Positions 8,324-17,130 of a stretch of DNA of 64,000 nt are shown in pieces. The notes below the pieces were generated by a model. It saw nothing but the letters and a program-made list of their open reading frames with translations, was not told the origin of the DNA and did not search any database. Made by a program: the position numbers and the translations under genes. Location: positions 6,264,501 to 6,328,500 of the forward strand of contig NZ_CP128362.1 of NCBI RefSeq assembly GCF_034274695.1. The letters run 5' to 3'. The first letter of the stretch is position 1. Each line of letters starts with the position of its first letter. Origin of the DNA: Chitinophaga sp. LS1. GTDB taxonomy: Bacteria > Bacteroidota > Bacteroidia > Chitinophagales > Chitinophagaceae.

Positions 8324-9336
8324 TATTAGGTCATGGAGATGACAGGTATCTGTATTCCCGGGAAATTCTTGCTGATTTTAGTTCTAACGTGTATTACAAA
8401 GGACTTTCCATTGGTTTGGTACATCACCTGAGCACACAACTTTTCAGATTAAAAAATTATCCGGAAGCAAACGCACAAAGTTTGCAGGAAGCATTGGCAC
8501 AATGGCATGAGATTACGCCGTCACAAGTCTTAGCCACAAATGGCGCAACTGAAGCTTTTTATCTGGTAGCCCATGCATGGAGAGGCCAATCGGCAACGGT
8601 TGTCATTCCTGCATTTGCAGAGTATGAAGATGCCTGCAGGGTGAATGATATTTCAGTATCGCATCTTGAATGGTCTTCTCTAAAACAGGATACTACATTT
8701 GCGACAGAGCTGGTATTTTTAGGTAATCCTAATAATCCTACCGGGGCTTTGTTATCAGTTGACTTTCTACAGGCATTGCTGCTAAACAATACTGCAATCA
8801 CGTTTGTGATCGATGAAGCATATGTAGACTTTACCCATGAAAGAAAATCGCTGGTTAACTCACTGGATGACTTACCGAATTTAATTATCATCAAATCACT
8901 CACCAAAACTTATGCAATACCGGGTTTGAGGCTAGGGTATTTATTAAGTAGCACTGATACGATCGCTAAAATAATAGTGTCAAAAATGCCCTGGTCAGTG
9001 AATGCACTGGCCATTGAAGCGGGCTTGTATATTGTGGCGCATAAAGAACAACTGACATTTAATGCAGTAGATTTATTGCAGGATACGGCTAACTTAATGG
9101 CGGCATTGAGTATTCATGTGAAAGTGATGCCTACTCAAACGAACTTCTTTTTATGTGAGTTAATAAATGGTACTGCTGCTGATCTAAAGGCATATCTGGT
9201 AGAGGAGCATAGTTTACTTATCAGGGATGCCAGCAATTTCAAAAGTCTCAGTCCGAAACATTTCAGGGTGGCGACACAAACGCCAGAAAAAAATGCTTTA
9301 TTGATTAAAGGCATCAATGCATGGATGGAAAAATAA
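8320..9336 (+). CDS. cobD: threonine-phosphate decarboxylase-like PLP enzyme
   Basis: 338 residues of the class I/II aminotransferase fold, closest in look to HisC/CobD. It should make (R)-1-amino-2-propanol O-2-phosphate, the linker CbiB attaches to cobyric acid. Seen: NGATEAFYLVAHAW, VVIPAFAEYEDACR, FLGNPNNPTGALL, FVIDEAYVDFTHE (the PLP-binding Asp), KSLTKTYAIPGLRLGY (the Schiff-base Lys), and the C-terminal Arg in HFRVATQT. It overlaps both cbiP (4 nt) and cbiB (16 nt), which is the main reason to prefer CobD over a histidinol-phosphate aminotransferase. Confidence 0.85.
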   Translation: MILGHGDDRYLYSREILADFSSNVYYKGLSIGLVHHLSTQLFRLKNYPEANAQSLQEALAQWHEITPSQVLATNGATEAFYLVAHAWRGQSATVVIPAFAEYEDACRVNDISVSHLEWSSLKQDTTFATELVFLGNPNNPTGALLSVDFLQALLLNNTAITFVIDEAYVDFTHERKSLVNSLDDLPNLIIIKSLTKTYAIPGLRLGYLLSSTDTIAKIIVSKMPWSVNALAIEAGLYIVAHKEQLTFNAVDLLQDTANLMAALSIHVKVMPTQTNFFLCELINGTAADLKAYLVEEHSLLIRDASNFKSLSPKHFRVATQTPEKNALLIKGINAWMEK

Positions 9337-10247
9337 TATGGATTCCTTTGGTGGTAGGGTATGTGTTGGATTTGCTCCTGGGCGATCCAGGGTGGCTGCC
9401 ACATCCGGTGCGGTTGTTTGGCAATCTGATCGCATTTGGTGAAAAGAGACTCAATAATGGATCCAGACGTATTCTAAAAGGAGCTGTATTAACCGTGGTA
9501 TTGTGCCTCGGGGTGTATGCTTTCTTCTATTCCATGCAGGAAATACTGCCGCTCTGGGCGAGGTATATTTTCAACAGTATTTTTGTTTTTTACGGTTTGG
9601 CCAATAAGAGCCTTTTACAGGAGGGCGCAGCCGTTTATGACGCCTTATGCCACCAGGGGCTGGAAGCAGGCAGAAAACGCCTTGTCTGGATCGTAGGCAG
9701 GGATACTTCAAAGCTGCAGGAGAACCAGATCCGGATAGCGGTATTGGAGACCTTGTCAGAGAACCTTAGTGACGGAGTGATTGCCCCCCTGCTCTTTTAT
9801 GCAGTAGGTGGTGTACCTGCTATGATGCTGTACAAGATGATCAATACGCTGGACTCTATGATTGGGTATAAAAGCGAGCGCTATTTATATTTTGGCCGGT
9901 TTGCCGCCAGACTGGATGATGTGGCAAACTATATACCCGCAAGGGTGACGGCGTTTTTGATGGTGCTGGTCTCCTTCAGTAAACGGGGATGGCAGTATAT
10001 ATTTAAATACGGTCACAAGCACGCCAGTCCCAATTCAGGTTACCCGGAGGCGGCGCTGGCTGGGATTATGAATTGCAGGTTCGGCGGGCCGAATGTGTAT
10101 CATGGCGTGGTGGTAGAGAAGCCTTATATCGGTGAGCACCAACGGGAAATTCAACATGAAGAATTACGAAAAGTGATGTTTATAAATCAATCAGTAACTT
10201 TCCTGATGGTGGTGCTGATAATATTATTTAAAGCATTCTATTCATAA
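9321..10247 (+). CDS. cbiB: adenosylcobinamide-phosphate synthase (CbiB)
   Basis: 308 residues, an integral membrane enzyme. It condenses adenosylcobyric acid with aminopropanol phosphate. Signature blocks: GYVLDLLLGDPGWLPHPVRL near the N-terminus, RDTSKLQENQIRIAVLETLS, then LSDGVIAPLLFYAVGGVP, NTLDSMIGYKSERY, and HASPNSGYPEAALAG. Several hydrophobic helices are evident (about 50-70, 75-95, 150-170, 205-225, 285-305). The start overlaps the cobD end by 16 nt; ATG at 9321 gives the normal MDGKIIWIPLVVGY start. It ends the first rightward run and is followed by a hairpin terminator at 10268. Confidence 0.95.
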   Translation: MDGKIIWIPLVVGYVLDLLLGDPGWLPHPVRLFGNLIAFGEKRLNNGSRRILKGAVLTVVLCLGVYAFFYSMQEILPLWARYIFNSIFVFYGLANKSLLQEGAAVYDALCHQGLEAGRKRLVWIVGRDTSKLQENQIRIAVLETLSENLSDGVIAPLLFYAVGGVPAMMLYKMINTLDSMIGYKSERYLYFGRFAARLDDVANYIPARVTAFLMVLVSFSKRGWQYIFKYGHKHASPNSGYPEAALAGIMNCRFGGPNVYHGVVVEKPYIGEHQREIQHEELRKVMFINQSVTFLMVVLIILFKAFYS

Positions 10248-10267
10248 CAATAAAAGCGGAACTCTGA

Positions 10268-10292
10268 AACCTGGTATCAAAGACCAGTTTTT
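10268..10292 (+). terminator. terminator after cbiB
   Basis: Arms CTGGT (10271-10275) and ACCAG (10283-10287) with flanking AAA/TTT pairing and a five-T run. It starts 20 nt after the cbiB stop and separates cbiB from the riboswitch operon. Confidence 0.6.
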
Positions 10293-10378
10293 ATCCCCTC
10301 CCCTAACGAATCTAAATCGTCCGCCAGCTCACTCTTCCCTTCACTATCCATATAGTTATACTTCATAAGGTGGGTTTA

Positions 10379-10408
10379 TTGTCCTTAACTGCCGGAAAGT
10401 TAATTTTA
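10379..10408 (+). promoter_or_regulatory. promoter of the riboswitch operon
   Basis: TTG at 10379-10381, a 19-nt spacer, then TAATTTTA at 10401-10408. This matches the Bacteroidota housekeeping promoter TTG-N19-TAnnTTTG at all but the last base, and places the transcription start just upstream of the riboswitch. Confidence 0.5.
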
Positions 10409-10429
10409 TTTACTACTTTTACCCCGGTT

Positions 10430-10605
10430 TATGGTTTTTATACGCCTCCCAGGCGGATAAAATTAAAAGGGAATCTGGTGTAAATCCAGAACAGTTCCCG
10501 CTGCTGTAAGTTCCATCAATCGCTTTTAACATCTGCAAAGCCACTGTTCCTACCGGAACGGGAAGGCGTTAAAAGTGGAACAAGTCAGAAGACCTGCCAA
10601 AAACT
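10430..10605 (+). ncRNA. cobalamin riboswitch (B12 box)
   Basis: Conserved pieces appear in the right order: GGGAATCTGGTGTAAATCC (about 10469-10487), AGTTCCCGCTGCTGTAAG (10493-10510), GCCACTGTT (10539-10547), ACGGGAAGGCG (10558-10568), and AAGTCAGAAGACCTGCC (10582-10598), with GGTTTTTA/AAAAAC-type closing arms at the ends. The element binds adenosylcobalamin or a related corrinoid and lowers expression of downstream genes. There is no clear terminator hairpin right after it, so control may be at translation of the following genes. It precedes the ferredoxin gene that heads the long B12 operon, and is the only copy in the window; cbiA, cbiP and cobW-cobN lack one. Confidence 0.95.
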
Positions 10606-10620
10606 ATAACTACTTATCCA

Positions 10621-10719
10621 ATGCTTTCGGGAAAAAAGTACAGGGATTGCAAACAACATACACTGCGTTTGCTCTTGCCGCTTTTTCTCCTGTCTGCTTG
10701 TTTAATCGTTAACGGGTAA
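10621..10719 (+). CDS. 32-residue ORF between riboswitch and ferredoxin, possible leader or relic
   Basis: ATG 10621-10623, stop 10717-10719. It starts MLSGKKYRDC and ends LLLPLFLLSACLIVNG, which is a complete signal-peptide-like segment with a lipobox (LLSAC). It begins 22 nt past the last conserved riboswitch base, exactly where the first gene of a riboswitch-controlled transcript is expected. It could be a leader peptide whose translation is gated by the riboswitch, or the surviving N-terminus of a lost exported gene (B12 riboswitches in Bacteroidota often precede BtuB-type receptors). Nothing else identifiable lies between 10720 and 10746. Confidence 0.4.
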   Translation: MLSGKKYRDCKQHTLRLLLPLFLLSACLIVNG

Positions 10720-10746
10720 TTAACTGCATTAAATGTTTTAAAAGGT

Positions 10747-11106
10747 ATGGCTATTAAAGATCTGACCAAGGTTCAGAAGATGGTTTTTATTTGCAATGGT
10801 GGAACCTGTGCTAAAGGCGGTGCAGACGAAAACACTATAGCTTTGAGGGCACACCTCACCAAACATGGCATGGATGATGAAATTCATACTGTTCGCACTA
10901 AATGTATGGGTCAATGTACCAGCGGACCAATTATATTCATTCACCCCGAAGGTGCCTGGTATGGTGGCGTAAACCCTGAGATTGCACGTGATATTGCGAC
11001 TCAGCATCTCTTACAAAACACTTTACTGAAACCACAACTTTGCTTCCCGGAACCAGATGCCTTGGTGTTACAGCCTGTAACGTTTAGCGCAGCGAAAGCA
11101 GAATAA
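10747..11106 (+). CDS. thioredoxin-like [2Fe-2S] ferredoxin
   Basis: 119 residues. The pattern CNGGTCAKGG (two Cys five residues apart) and TKCMGQCTSGP (two Cys four apart), roughly 35 residues later, is that of the thioredoxin-like [2Fe-2S] ferredoxins. The first strand KMVFICNGG and the GPIIFIHPEGAWYGGV block also fit. Such proteins are common inside B12 clusters and may supply electrons for corrin reductions (for example Co(II) to Co(I) before adenosylation), but the partner is not defined by the sequence. ATG 10747 is 141 nt past the riboswitch core. The C-terminal ~30 residues are extra and of low complexity. Confidence 0.85.
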   Translation: MAIKDLTKVQKMVFICNGGTCAKGGADENTIALRAHLTKHGMDDEIHTVRTKCMGQCTSGPIIFIHPEGAWYGGVNPEIARDIATQHLLQNTLLKPQLCFPEPDALVLQPVTFSAAKAE

Positions 11107-11346
11107 ACCACAGCATCGTCACCAACGAAAATGGTGAATATACCCTTGCCTACCTTGCTCCCGGAGAATACACATTGATCCATGCCCGGACTCATAAACA
11201 GAGAACCTGTTCAATACACAATAGGCTGAGGCATAGTTTTACGACGAATCAGGATTGAAAGGTGAGGCGGAACCTGTTTATGATTTTCACATCACACCAG
11301 GCATACCCTTGTTTATAAAAGGAAGTTTGCGCGTATATTTTTAAAT
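11104..11346 (+). pseudogene. remnant of an exported Bacteroidota protein
   Basis: From ~11112 one frame reads SIVTNENGEYTLAYLAPGEY, typical of carboxypeptidase-regulatory-like beta-sandwich repeats in surface proteins. At about 11250 it switches frame to YDESGLKGEAEPVYDFHITP and continues as GIPLFIKGSLRVYF to a stop at 11344-11346, immediately before the permease start at 11348. No start codon joins the parts. I read it as a decayed gene lying inside the B12 operon, perhaps the missing remainder of the exported protein whose leader survives at 10621-10719, although that link is speculative. Confidence 0.45.
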
Positions 11347-11347
11347 T

Positions 11348-12148
11348 ATGGGAACCGATATTTCAGGATTTATCGTATTGGCTGTCCTTGGCCTTCGCCA
11401 CGGACTTGACCCGGACCACATTACAGTGATCGATGGTTATACTTACCGCCTCCACATGCACAAAAGTACATGGAGCAAATGGGTAGGTACCCTCTTTACA
11501 TTTGGACATGGCATTATGGTCACCGCCATTGCATTATTCCTTTGTATACTGAAGAACAATTTCAATATCCCACCATTGCTGGATATCGTGGTTGAATGGA
11601 CTGCCTCGCTGATGCTGTTCTTTATGGGTATTTCTAACCTTATCTATTTGAAGAGAGGTCAGGTACAAATGGCCGGTATCCGACAGAAATTAATCCCGAA
11701 TGCATTCAACAAAAGCCTGAATCCGTTCACAGTAATACTCACAGGCATCATCTTCGGGTTCATCTTCGATACCTCTTCGCAGATTGCAGCCTTTGGTTAT
11801 GCTGTAGCAGTATCAAACCAATGGATCTACGCAATCCTGGGTGGCGTAGTGTTCTCCCTGGGATTAATCCTCACAGGCACCTGCGATTCCATGTTGCTCA
11901 GCAAACTACTCAAGACCTTCGACCAGAAGAAGATCCAAAACCACCGGTTCAAATTAAATGTACTAATCACAATCATGTGTTTCGCAATTCCCATCTATAA
12001 AATACTCAGTACATGGAATACTTCCCTGGAATTGAGCGACACACAGAACAATATTGTGGGAATAATTTTCGTAAGTATCATCATTTCATTGTATGCTGAT
12101 TTATATTTGAGGCACAAATTCAGTAAATCAGACAATGGAACAGAATGA
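11348..12148 (+). CDS. NiCoT/NicO-type nickel/cobalt permease
   Basis: 266 residues with six or more hydrophobic segments. The metal-binding signature of helix II in the HoxN/NixA group, H-x4-D-H, is present as RHGLDPDHITVIDG, near the N-terminus. GTLFTFGHGIMVT and GIIFGFIFDTSSQIAAFGYA are further family blocks. It likely imports Co2+ for corrin synthesis, since it lies in the riboswitch-controlled operon. It overlaps the next gene by 14 nt, indicating coupled translation. A second, shorter member of the superfamily is at 20836-21531. Confidence 0.85.
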   Translation: MGTDISGFIVLAVLGLRHGLDPDHITVIDGYTYRLHMHKSTWSKWVGTLFTFGHGIMVTAIALFLCILKNNFNIPPLLDIVVEWTASLMLFFMGISNLIYLKRGQVQMAGIRQKLIPNAFNKSLNPFTVILTGIIFGFIFDTSSQIAAFGYAVAVSNQWIYAILGGVVFSLGLILTGTCDSMLLSKLLKTFDQKKIQNHRFKLNVLITIMCFAIPIYKILSTWNTSLELSDTQNNIVGIIFVSIIISLYADLYLRHKFSKSDNGTE

Positions 12149-12974
12149 GTATACAAAGAACAGATCCATCAGCATCTTAGGCTGTGGCTGGCTCGGCTTA
12201 CCATTAGCCGAACTTTTTGTTCAGCAGGGATACCAGGTTAAGGGGTCTGTGACCAGTGAAGAAAAGCTGGAAACACTGTCTGAAAAAGGGGTACTCCCCT
12301 ACCAGGTCACCATCACCGACCAGGCCATTGACTGTAATGACCTGCAGGCATTCCTGGATAGCGATATCCTGATCATCAATTTCCCACCCGGTCGCAGACC
12401 GGATATTACCACTTATCACCCTGCCCAGATTGCCCTACTGATTCAGGCAATTGAGGTAAGCCCTGTCAAACACGTGCTGTTTATCAGCTCCACCTCCGTA
12501 TACCCTGACCTGAACAGGGAAATTACGGAAAAGGACATAGTACCCCCGACCAAAGGTAGCGGACAAGCCCTGTTGCAGGCAGAGAACCTGCTCCTTTCAC
12601 AAACGAAATTTACCACTACTATACTTAGATTAGGAGGTTTGATCGGGTACGACCGTATGCCGGCGCACTTCCTGGCGGGCAAAAAAGATGTGGAAAACGG
12701 AGATGCCCCTATCAATGTGATCCACCAGGACGATTGCTTAGGACTGATCAGTGCGCTCATTGAACAGGAGGTTTGGGGAGATATTTTTCATGCTGCTGCC
12801 GATGAACACCCGACCCGCAAAGTTTACTATACATTGGCAGCTGAAAAAGCAGGGCTGGAAGTTCCTACCTTTGCCGAAGGCAAACCATTGTGTTTTAAGA
12901 TTATCAATTCTGATAAGATCAAGCACCGCCTGCGTTATACATTCAAACATCCTAACCCACTGGCATTATTATGA
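12135..12974 (+). CDS. NAD(P)-dependent epimerase-like protein (YeeZ-like)
   Basis: 279 residues with a Rossmann start ISILGCGWLGLPLAELFVQQ and extended-SDR-like blocks HVLFISSTSVYPD, TTILRLGGLIGYDRMP and DIFHAAADEHPTRKVYY. The catalytic YxxxK is not obvious, as in YeeZ-type proteins, so the reaction is unknown. It is embedded between the permease (14-nt overlap) and cbiX (4-nt overlap), so it is co-expressed with B12 synthesis; a role there is inferred from position only. Related genes near B12 loci in Bacteroidota would support this if found by comparison. Confidence 0.75.
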   Translation: MEQNEYTKNRSISILGCGWLGLPLAELFVQQGYQVKGSVTSEEKLETLSEKGVLPYQVTITDQAIDCNDLQAFLDSDILIINFPPGRRPDITTYHPAQIALLIQAIEVSPVKHVLFISSTSVYPDLNREITEKDIVPPTKGSGQALLQAENLLLSQTKFTTTILRLGGLIGYDRMPAHFLAGKKDVENGDAPINVIHQDDCLGLISALIEQEVWGDIFHAAADEHPTRKVYYTLAAEKAGLEVPTFAEGKPLCFKIINSDKIKHRLRYTFKHPNPLALL

Positions 12975-13891
12975 AAGGGATATTAATATGCGGACATGGC
13001 AGCAGGGACCCGGAAGGAGTACGGGGATTTAAAGAGCTGGTCGCTTTGCTTAAAGAGCGATACCCGGACTATATGGTCGATTATGGCTTCCTGGAATTTT
13101 CACATCCCGTATATGCAGCGGCGGTAGAACGCATGTATCTGGCAGGAGTGCGCGAAATCCTGGCAATTCCGGCTATTCTCTTTGCCGGCGCGCATGCCAA
13201 GAATGATATTCCTTATGAGATGAATACCCTGCAAAGCCAGTATGAAGGATTGACGATACGGCTAGGCAGGCATATAGGCATTACGCCGTCTATTTTAAAA
13301 CTCGCACAGAAACTTATACGGGAAGCAGGTGGTACGGGAGATCTTTCTGATACCTGTCTGCTTGTAGTTGGCAGAGGAACTTCCGATCCGGATGCGAATG
13401 CTGATGTGGCGAAAATGACCCGGATGCTGTGGGAAGGAATGGGATTTGGCTTTGCAACGACGGCCTATATCGGAGTGACAAAGCCTTTGCTGCAGGAAGC
13501 CTTGCCCCTGGTGAATCTCTTGCCCTATAAGAGGATCATCGCGGTCCCGGTATTTTTGTTTACAGGCGTGTTATTGAAAAAGATATATACGCAGCTGGAC
13601 GAATACAAAGCACAGACTGATAAAACAATACTATATACTTCCGGTTTCGAATGTGATGACCTATTATTAGAGACGATCGATGAACGGATCAGAGAGGTAG
13701 AAGTTGGAAGACCAGAGATGAATTGCCAGCTTTGTAAGTATAGAACTCAGATAATTGGATTTGAGGAGGAGGTGGGCAAAGAGCAGGTGGGGCACCATCT
13801 GGCTGTGAAAGGGATCTTGTTTGAAGAGGATGAGAAGATTGAATCGGGGAATAAGGTGATCAGCAAATTTAAAAAGATATTGGGGATCTGA
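12971..13891 (+). CDS. cbiX: sirohydrochlorin cobaltochelatase (CbiX, long form)
   Basis: 306 residues, two CbiX-like halves. It inserts Co2+ into sirohydrochlorin at the start of the cobalt-early (anaerobic) route. The N-terminal LICGHGSRDPEG carries the metal-binding His, followed by DYGFLEFSHP and AIPAILFAGAHAKNDIP; the second half has VGRGTSDPDANADVAK and VFLFTGVLLKKIY. Near the C-terminus MNCQLCKYRTQIIGFEEEVG gives the CxxC found in long CbiX proteins. Starts by 4-nt overlap with the epimerase-like gene and ends 3 nt before cbiL. Confidence 0.92.
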   Translation: MKGILICGHGSRDPEGVRGFKELVALLKERYPDYMVDYGFLEFSHPVYAAAVERMYLAGVREILAIPAILFAGAHAKNDIPYEMNTLQSQYEGLTIRLGRHIGITPSILKLAQKLIREAGGTGDLSDTCLLVVGRGTSDPDANADVAKMTRMLWEGMGFGFATTAYIGVTKPLLQEALPLVNLLPYKRIIAVPVFLFTGVLLKKIYTQLDEYKAQTDKTILYTSGFECDDLLLETIDERIREVEVGRPEMNCQLCKYRTQIIGFEEEVGKEQVGHHLAVKGILFEEDEKIESGNKVISKFKKILGI

Positions 13892-13894
13892 GTT

Positions 13895-14602
13895 ATGGCA
13901 AAACAAGGTAAAATTTATGGTGTATCTCTTGGCCCCGGCGATCCTTTATTGATAACCGTTAAGGGCCTGCAGGTTTTGCAGCAGGTAGATAGAATTTATT
14001 ATCCGGGCTCTTTGCTCGAGGATGGCAGTACCATCAGTTACTCACTGGGAATATTGCAATATCATCAACTGGATGAGAGCAAATTCAGGGGCATGTTCCT
14101 GAAAATGAGTAACGACAGAAGCGAGGTAGCAGGCACATATGCAAATACGTTCCTGCAGATGTGGGAGGACTACCAGATGGGATTACAGGCAGCGTTTGTC
14201 AGCGAAGGGGATATTTCCTTTTACAGCACATTTGCTTACCTGATGGAACATATTCAGCAATATAAGTTGGATGTGGAGATCATTGCAGGAGTACCTTCTT
14301 TCCTGAATGGAGCGGCAGCTCACCAATTTCCATTAGGTGTACTGAATGAGAAGATAGCCATTTTGCCACGCATGCAGGATGCTAAACAATTGGATCATTT
14401 ATTAGATTCTTTTGATACAGTAGTACTGATTAAAGTGCGGAGTGTGATCAAAACATTGTTGCCGGTGATGCACAACAGGGCATTGCGGATGATGTATTGC
14501 GAAAGACTGGGTACACCGGATCAGTTTATCACAACAGATATACAGGCTATTAAAGAGAGAGAACTGCCCTATTTTTCGCTGATTATTCTAAAGAAATTAT
14601 GA
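13895..14602 (+). CDS. cbiL: precorrin-2 / cobalt-precorrin-2 C20-methyltransferase
   Basis: 235 residues of the SAM-dependent tetrapyrrole methylase fold: KIYGVSLGPGDPLLITVKG (SAM/tetrapyrrole loop), YYPGSLLEDGSTISYSLGIL, VSEGDISFYSTFAYLMEHI and the C20-methylase hallmark IIAGVPSFLNGAAA. It adds the methyl group at C20 of (cobalt-)precorrin-2. Its stop overlaps the next start (ATGA). Confidence 0.93.
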   Translation: MAKQGKIYGVSLGPGDPLLITVKGLQVLQQVDRIYYPGSLLEDGSTISYSLGILQYHQLDESKFRGMFLKMSNDRSEVAGTYANTFLQMWEDYQMGLQAAFVSEGDISFYSTFAYLMEHIQQYKLDVEIIAGVPSFLNGAAAHQFPLGVLNEKIAILPRMQDAKQLDHLLDSFDTVVLIKVRSVIKTLLPVMHNRALRMMYCERLGTPDQFITTDIQAIKERELPYFSLIILKKL

Positions 14603-15948
14603 GATTAAGTGTAGTGGGCATAGGTCCCGGCGGCGCTGATTACATTTTGCCAGTCGCACAACAGGTATTATCAGATGCAGATATCGTGATTGGATATAGT
14701 TACTATTTCCAGTTCATCAGTCATTTACTAAAACCCACCTGCGAATGTATTGGCAAAGACCTCACTGAAGAAGAAGCACGTGCAGTACTGGCAGTAGATA
14801 GCTGTGCCCCCGGTAAGCATATAGTCGTGATCAGCTCTGGTGATGCAGGGATTTATGCTATGGCATCGCTGGTATACCAGTACGCAGGCAAACACCCGGA
14901 AAAAGAGATTGCATTACAGACTATTCCGGGTATCAGTGCATTCATAGCCGCTGCAGGTAAACTAGGCGCCCCACTGGGCCATGATTTCTGCTGCATTTCC
15001 CTATCAGATTTAATGACACCATGGACCACCATAGAGCAACGTATCAAAGCTGCGGCCTTTGGTGACTTCGTCACCTCATTATATAATCCAAGAAGCAAAA
15101 AACGCTTCTGGCAACTGGAACGCTTTAAAGAGATCTTTTTAGAACATCGTTCGCCGGATACACCTGTGGCAATTATACGCCAGGTAACACGCCCGGAAGA
15201 AAACATCCTCATTACCACACTAAAAGAACTACCTGTAGCAGCTGTAGATATGTTCTCGCTGGTGATGGTGGGTAATTCCCAGACATACCAGTTCAAAAAC
15301 TTCTTAGTTACGCCACGTGGTTATTTAGATAGAAAGCCACAGAGCGGACAGGAGATCCAGGACGAAAGTTTCAGACAGATCGCCGCACAAATGCAACGTA
15401 CTGATTTATCACCTGCCGATAAGTGGGCGGTAATGCGTTGTATACACACAACGGCTGATTTCGAATATGAAGATTTATATCATTCTAACGATAATGCCAT
15501 TGACCGCTGGCAGGAATACCTGCAACAAGGCGGTACAATTGTAACGGATGTGACAATGGTGCAATCTGGTATTACCCGTTCTTTTCTGGAGAAATATCAG
15601 TCTCAGGTACATTGTTATTTAAATGCAGAAGGCGTACTTGAACTCGCGGCACAGAAAGGTTTGACAAGAAGCCAGGCCGGGATGCGGCTGGCGATAGAGA
15701 AGCACCCGGAGGCATTGTTTGTAGTAGGAAATGCACCGACGGCTTTGTTTGAGTTATGTGATCATTTGGGAAATGCGGGCTTTAAACCTGCAGGCATCAT
15801 TGGTGCACCGGTAGGTTTTGTGAATGTGGTGGAGTCAAAATTGAAATTGCAGGCGATGAAGCATATACCTTATGTGATAATAAAAGGTCGCAAGGGAGGT
15901 AGTAATGTGGCAGCAAGTATCGTAAATGCAGCATTCTCTTATGAATAA
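14599..15948 (+). CDS. cbiH: fused C17-methyltransferase / precorrin-8X methylmutase (CbiH-CbiC)
   Basis: 449 residues. Residues 1-~235 are a C17 methylase that also contracts the ring (LSVVGIGPGGADYILPVAQQ, VVISSGDAGIYAMASL, PGISAFIAAAGKLGAPLGHD, FVTSLYNPRSKKR). Residues ~240-449 are the methylmutase that moves the C11 methyl to C12: MRCIHTTADFEYEDLY has the catalytic His, followed by GGTIVTDVTMVQSGI and GAPVGFVNVVESK. The two enzymes act at different stages of the ring synthesis, so the fusion ensures equal dosage, not direct channelling. The join is a charged linker without a low-complexity tract. Confidence 0.92.
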   Translation: MRLSVVGIGPGGADYILPVAQQVLSDADIVIGYSYYFQFISHLLKPTCECIGKDLTEEEARAVLAVDSCAPGKHIVVISSGDAGIYAMASLVYQYAGKHPEKEIALQTIPGISAFIAAAGKLGAPLGHDFCCISLSDLMTPWTTIEQRIKAAAFGDFVTSLYNPRSKKRFWQLERFKEIFLEHRSPDTPVAIIRQVTRPEENILITTLKELPVAAVDMFSLVMVGNSQTYQFKNFLVTPRGYLDRKPQSGQEIQDESFRQIAAQMQRTDLSPADKWAVMRCIHTTADFEYEDLYHSNDNAIDRWQEYLQQGGTIVTDVTMVQSGITRSFLEKYQSQVHCYLNAEGVLELAAQKGLTRSQAGMRLAIEKHPEALFVVGNAPTALFELCDHLGNAGFKPAGIIGAPVGFVNVVESKLKLQAMKHIPYVIIKGRKGGSNVAASIVNAAFSYE

Positions 15949-17128
15949 ATACGTGGTCATAGGTATTTCAGATCAAGCACACTTCACCTTACCAGATGAA
16001 GTGCAGACCCTATTACCACAACACCGGTATTTTTCGGGAGGCAAACGACACCATGAACGGATACAGCAATACCTGCCTGAGAAATATGAATGGATCAATA
16101 TTACAGGTGACGTTCCCGGCTTGATACAACAGTTTCGCCAGCTGGATGGCACTATAGTGATCTTTGCTTCAGGCGATCCTTTATTTTATGGATTTGCAAA
16201 TAGCATCCGGAAGTATGATCCACTGGCAGCTATGAAGGTCTATCCTTATTTTAACAGCCTACAGTTATTATGTCAGAAATGCAATATCGCTTATGCCGGA
16301 ATGTATAACACATCTGTTCACGGGCGTGGATGGGATGAATTGGATACAGCACTGATCAAAAGAGAAAAGCTGATCGGAGTATTGACAGATGGAGTAAAAA
16401 CACCTGGTGCTATAGCAAAAAGACTTTTATCATTTGGGTATAACAACTACACAATGATAATAGGTGAAGGGTTGGAAGGTGTGGAGGAAAAAATCACAAG
16501 ACACTCATTATCAGAAGCCACAAACAGTTTATTTCACACCTTGAATTGTGTATTATTAATACAATCTACGCCACGCAAAAAATATTCAGGCATACCAGAT
16601 GCATTATTCGAAGGACTACCGAACAGGCCAAACATGATCACCAAGATGCCGATAAGGCTATTGAGTTTGACCCAACTGGATTTGTTTCAGCGAAGTGTAT
16701 TATGGGATATCGGTTTTTGTACCGGCTCAGTAGCCATTGAAGCAAAGAATAATTTCCCTCATTTACAGGTAGTCGCTTTTGAAAAGAGAGAAGAATGTGA
16801 TGCATTGCTGGATATAAATGCCTGCAAATTTGGAGTACCTGGAATCATAAAGGTGATGGGTGATATTTTCGAGCAGGACTTATCTGTCTATCCCCTACCC
16901 GATGCGATATTTATTGGAGGCCATGGAAATAGGTTAGACACTTTAATCCATCGCTTGCATTTGCATATACAAAAAGGCGCCCGCATTGTCATGAATGCGG
17001 TCAAACCCGACAGCAGGGAGCAATTTACGCAGGCCATAACGACCTTAGGCTATCACCTGCATCCCCCTGTAGATATTACAATTGACGATCATAATCCGAT
17101 TACTGTCCTCACGGCAGAAAAAATATAA
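15941..17128 (+). CDS. cbiET: precorrin-6B C5,15-methyltransferase/decarboxylase (CbiE-CbiT, CobL)
   Basis: 395 residues from ATG 15941, which overlaps the preceding stop by 8 nt; an in-frame ATG 15 nt upstream is inside the previous gene and less likely. CbiE half (to ~205): IVIFASGDPLFYGFANSI and VHGRGWDELDTAL. CbiT half: PNRPNMITKMPIRLLSL, WDIGFCTGSVAIEAK (SAM loop, usually GAGTGS), PDAIFIGGHGNRLD and ARIVMNAVKPDS. It methylates C5 and C15 and removes the acetate CO2. The next gene starts 3 nt later. Confidence 0.92.
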   Translation: MNKYVVIGISDQAHFTLPDEVQTLLPQHRYFSGGKRHHERIQQYLPEKYEWINITGDVPGLIQQFRQLDGTIVIFASGDPLFYGFANSIRKYDPLAAMKVYPYFNSLQLLCQKCNIAYAGMYNTSVHGRGWDELDTALIKREKLIGVLTDGVKTPGAIAKRLLSFGYNNYTMIIGEGLEGVEEKITRHSLSEATNSLFHTLNCVLLIQSTPRKKYSGIPDALFEGLPNRPNMITKMPIRLLSLTQLDLFQRSVLWDIGFCTGSVAIEAKNNFPHLQVVAFEKREECDALLDINACKFGVPGIIKVMGDIFEQDLSVYPLPDAIFIGGHGNRLDTLIHRLHLHIQKGARIVMNAVKPDSREQFTQAITTLGYHLHPPVDITIDDHNPITVLTAEKI

Positions 17129-17130
17129 AC

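Noticed and set aside
8320..9336. Histidinol-phosphate aminotransferase (hisC)
   Set aside because: Overlaps with cbiP and cbiB on both sides and absence of other his genes favour CobD.
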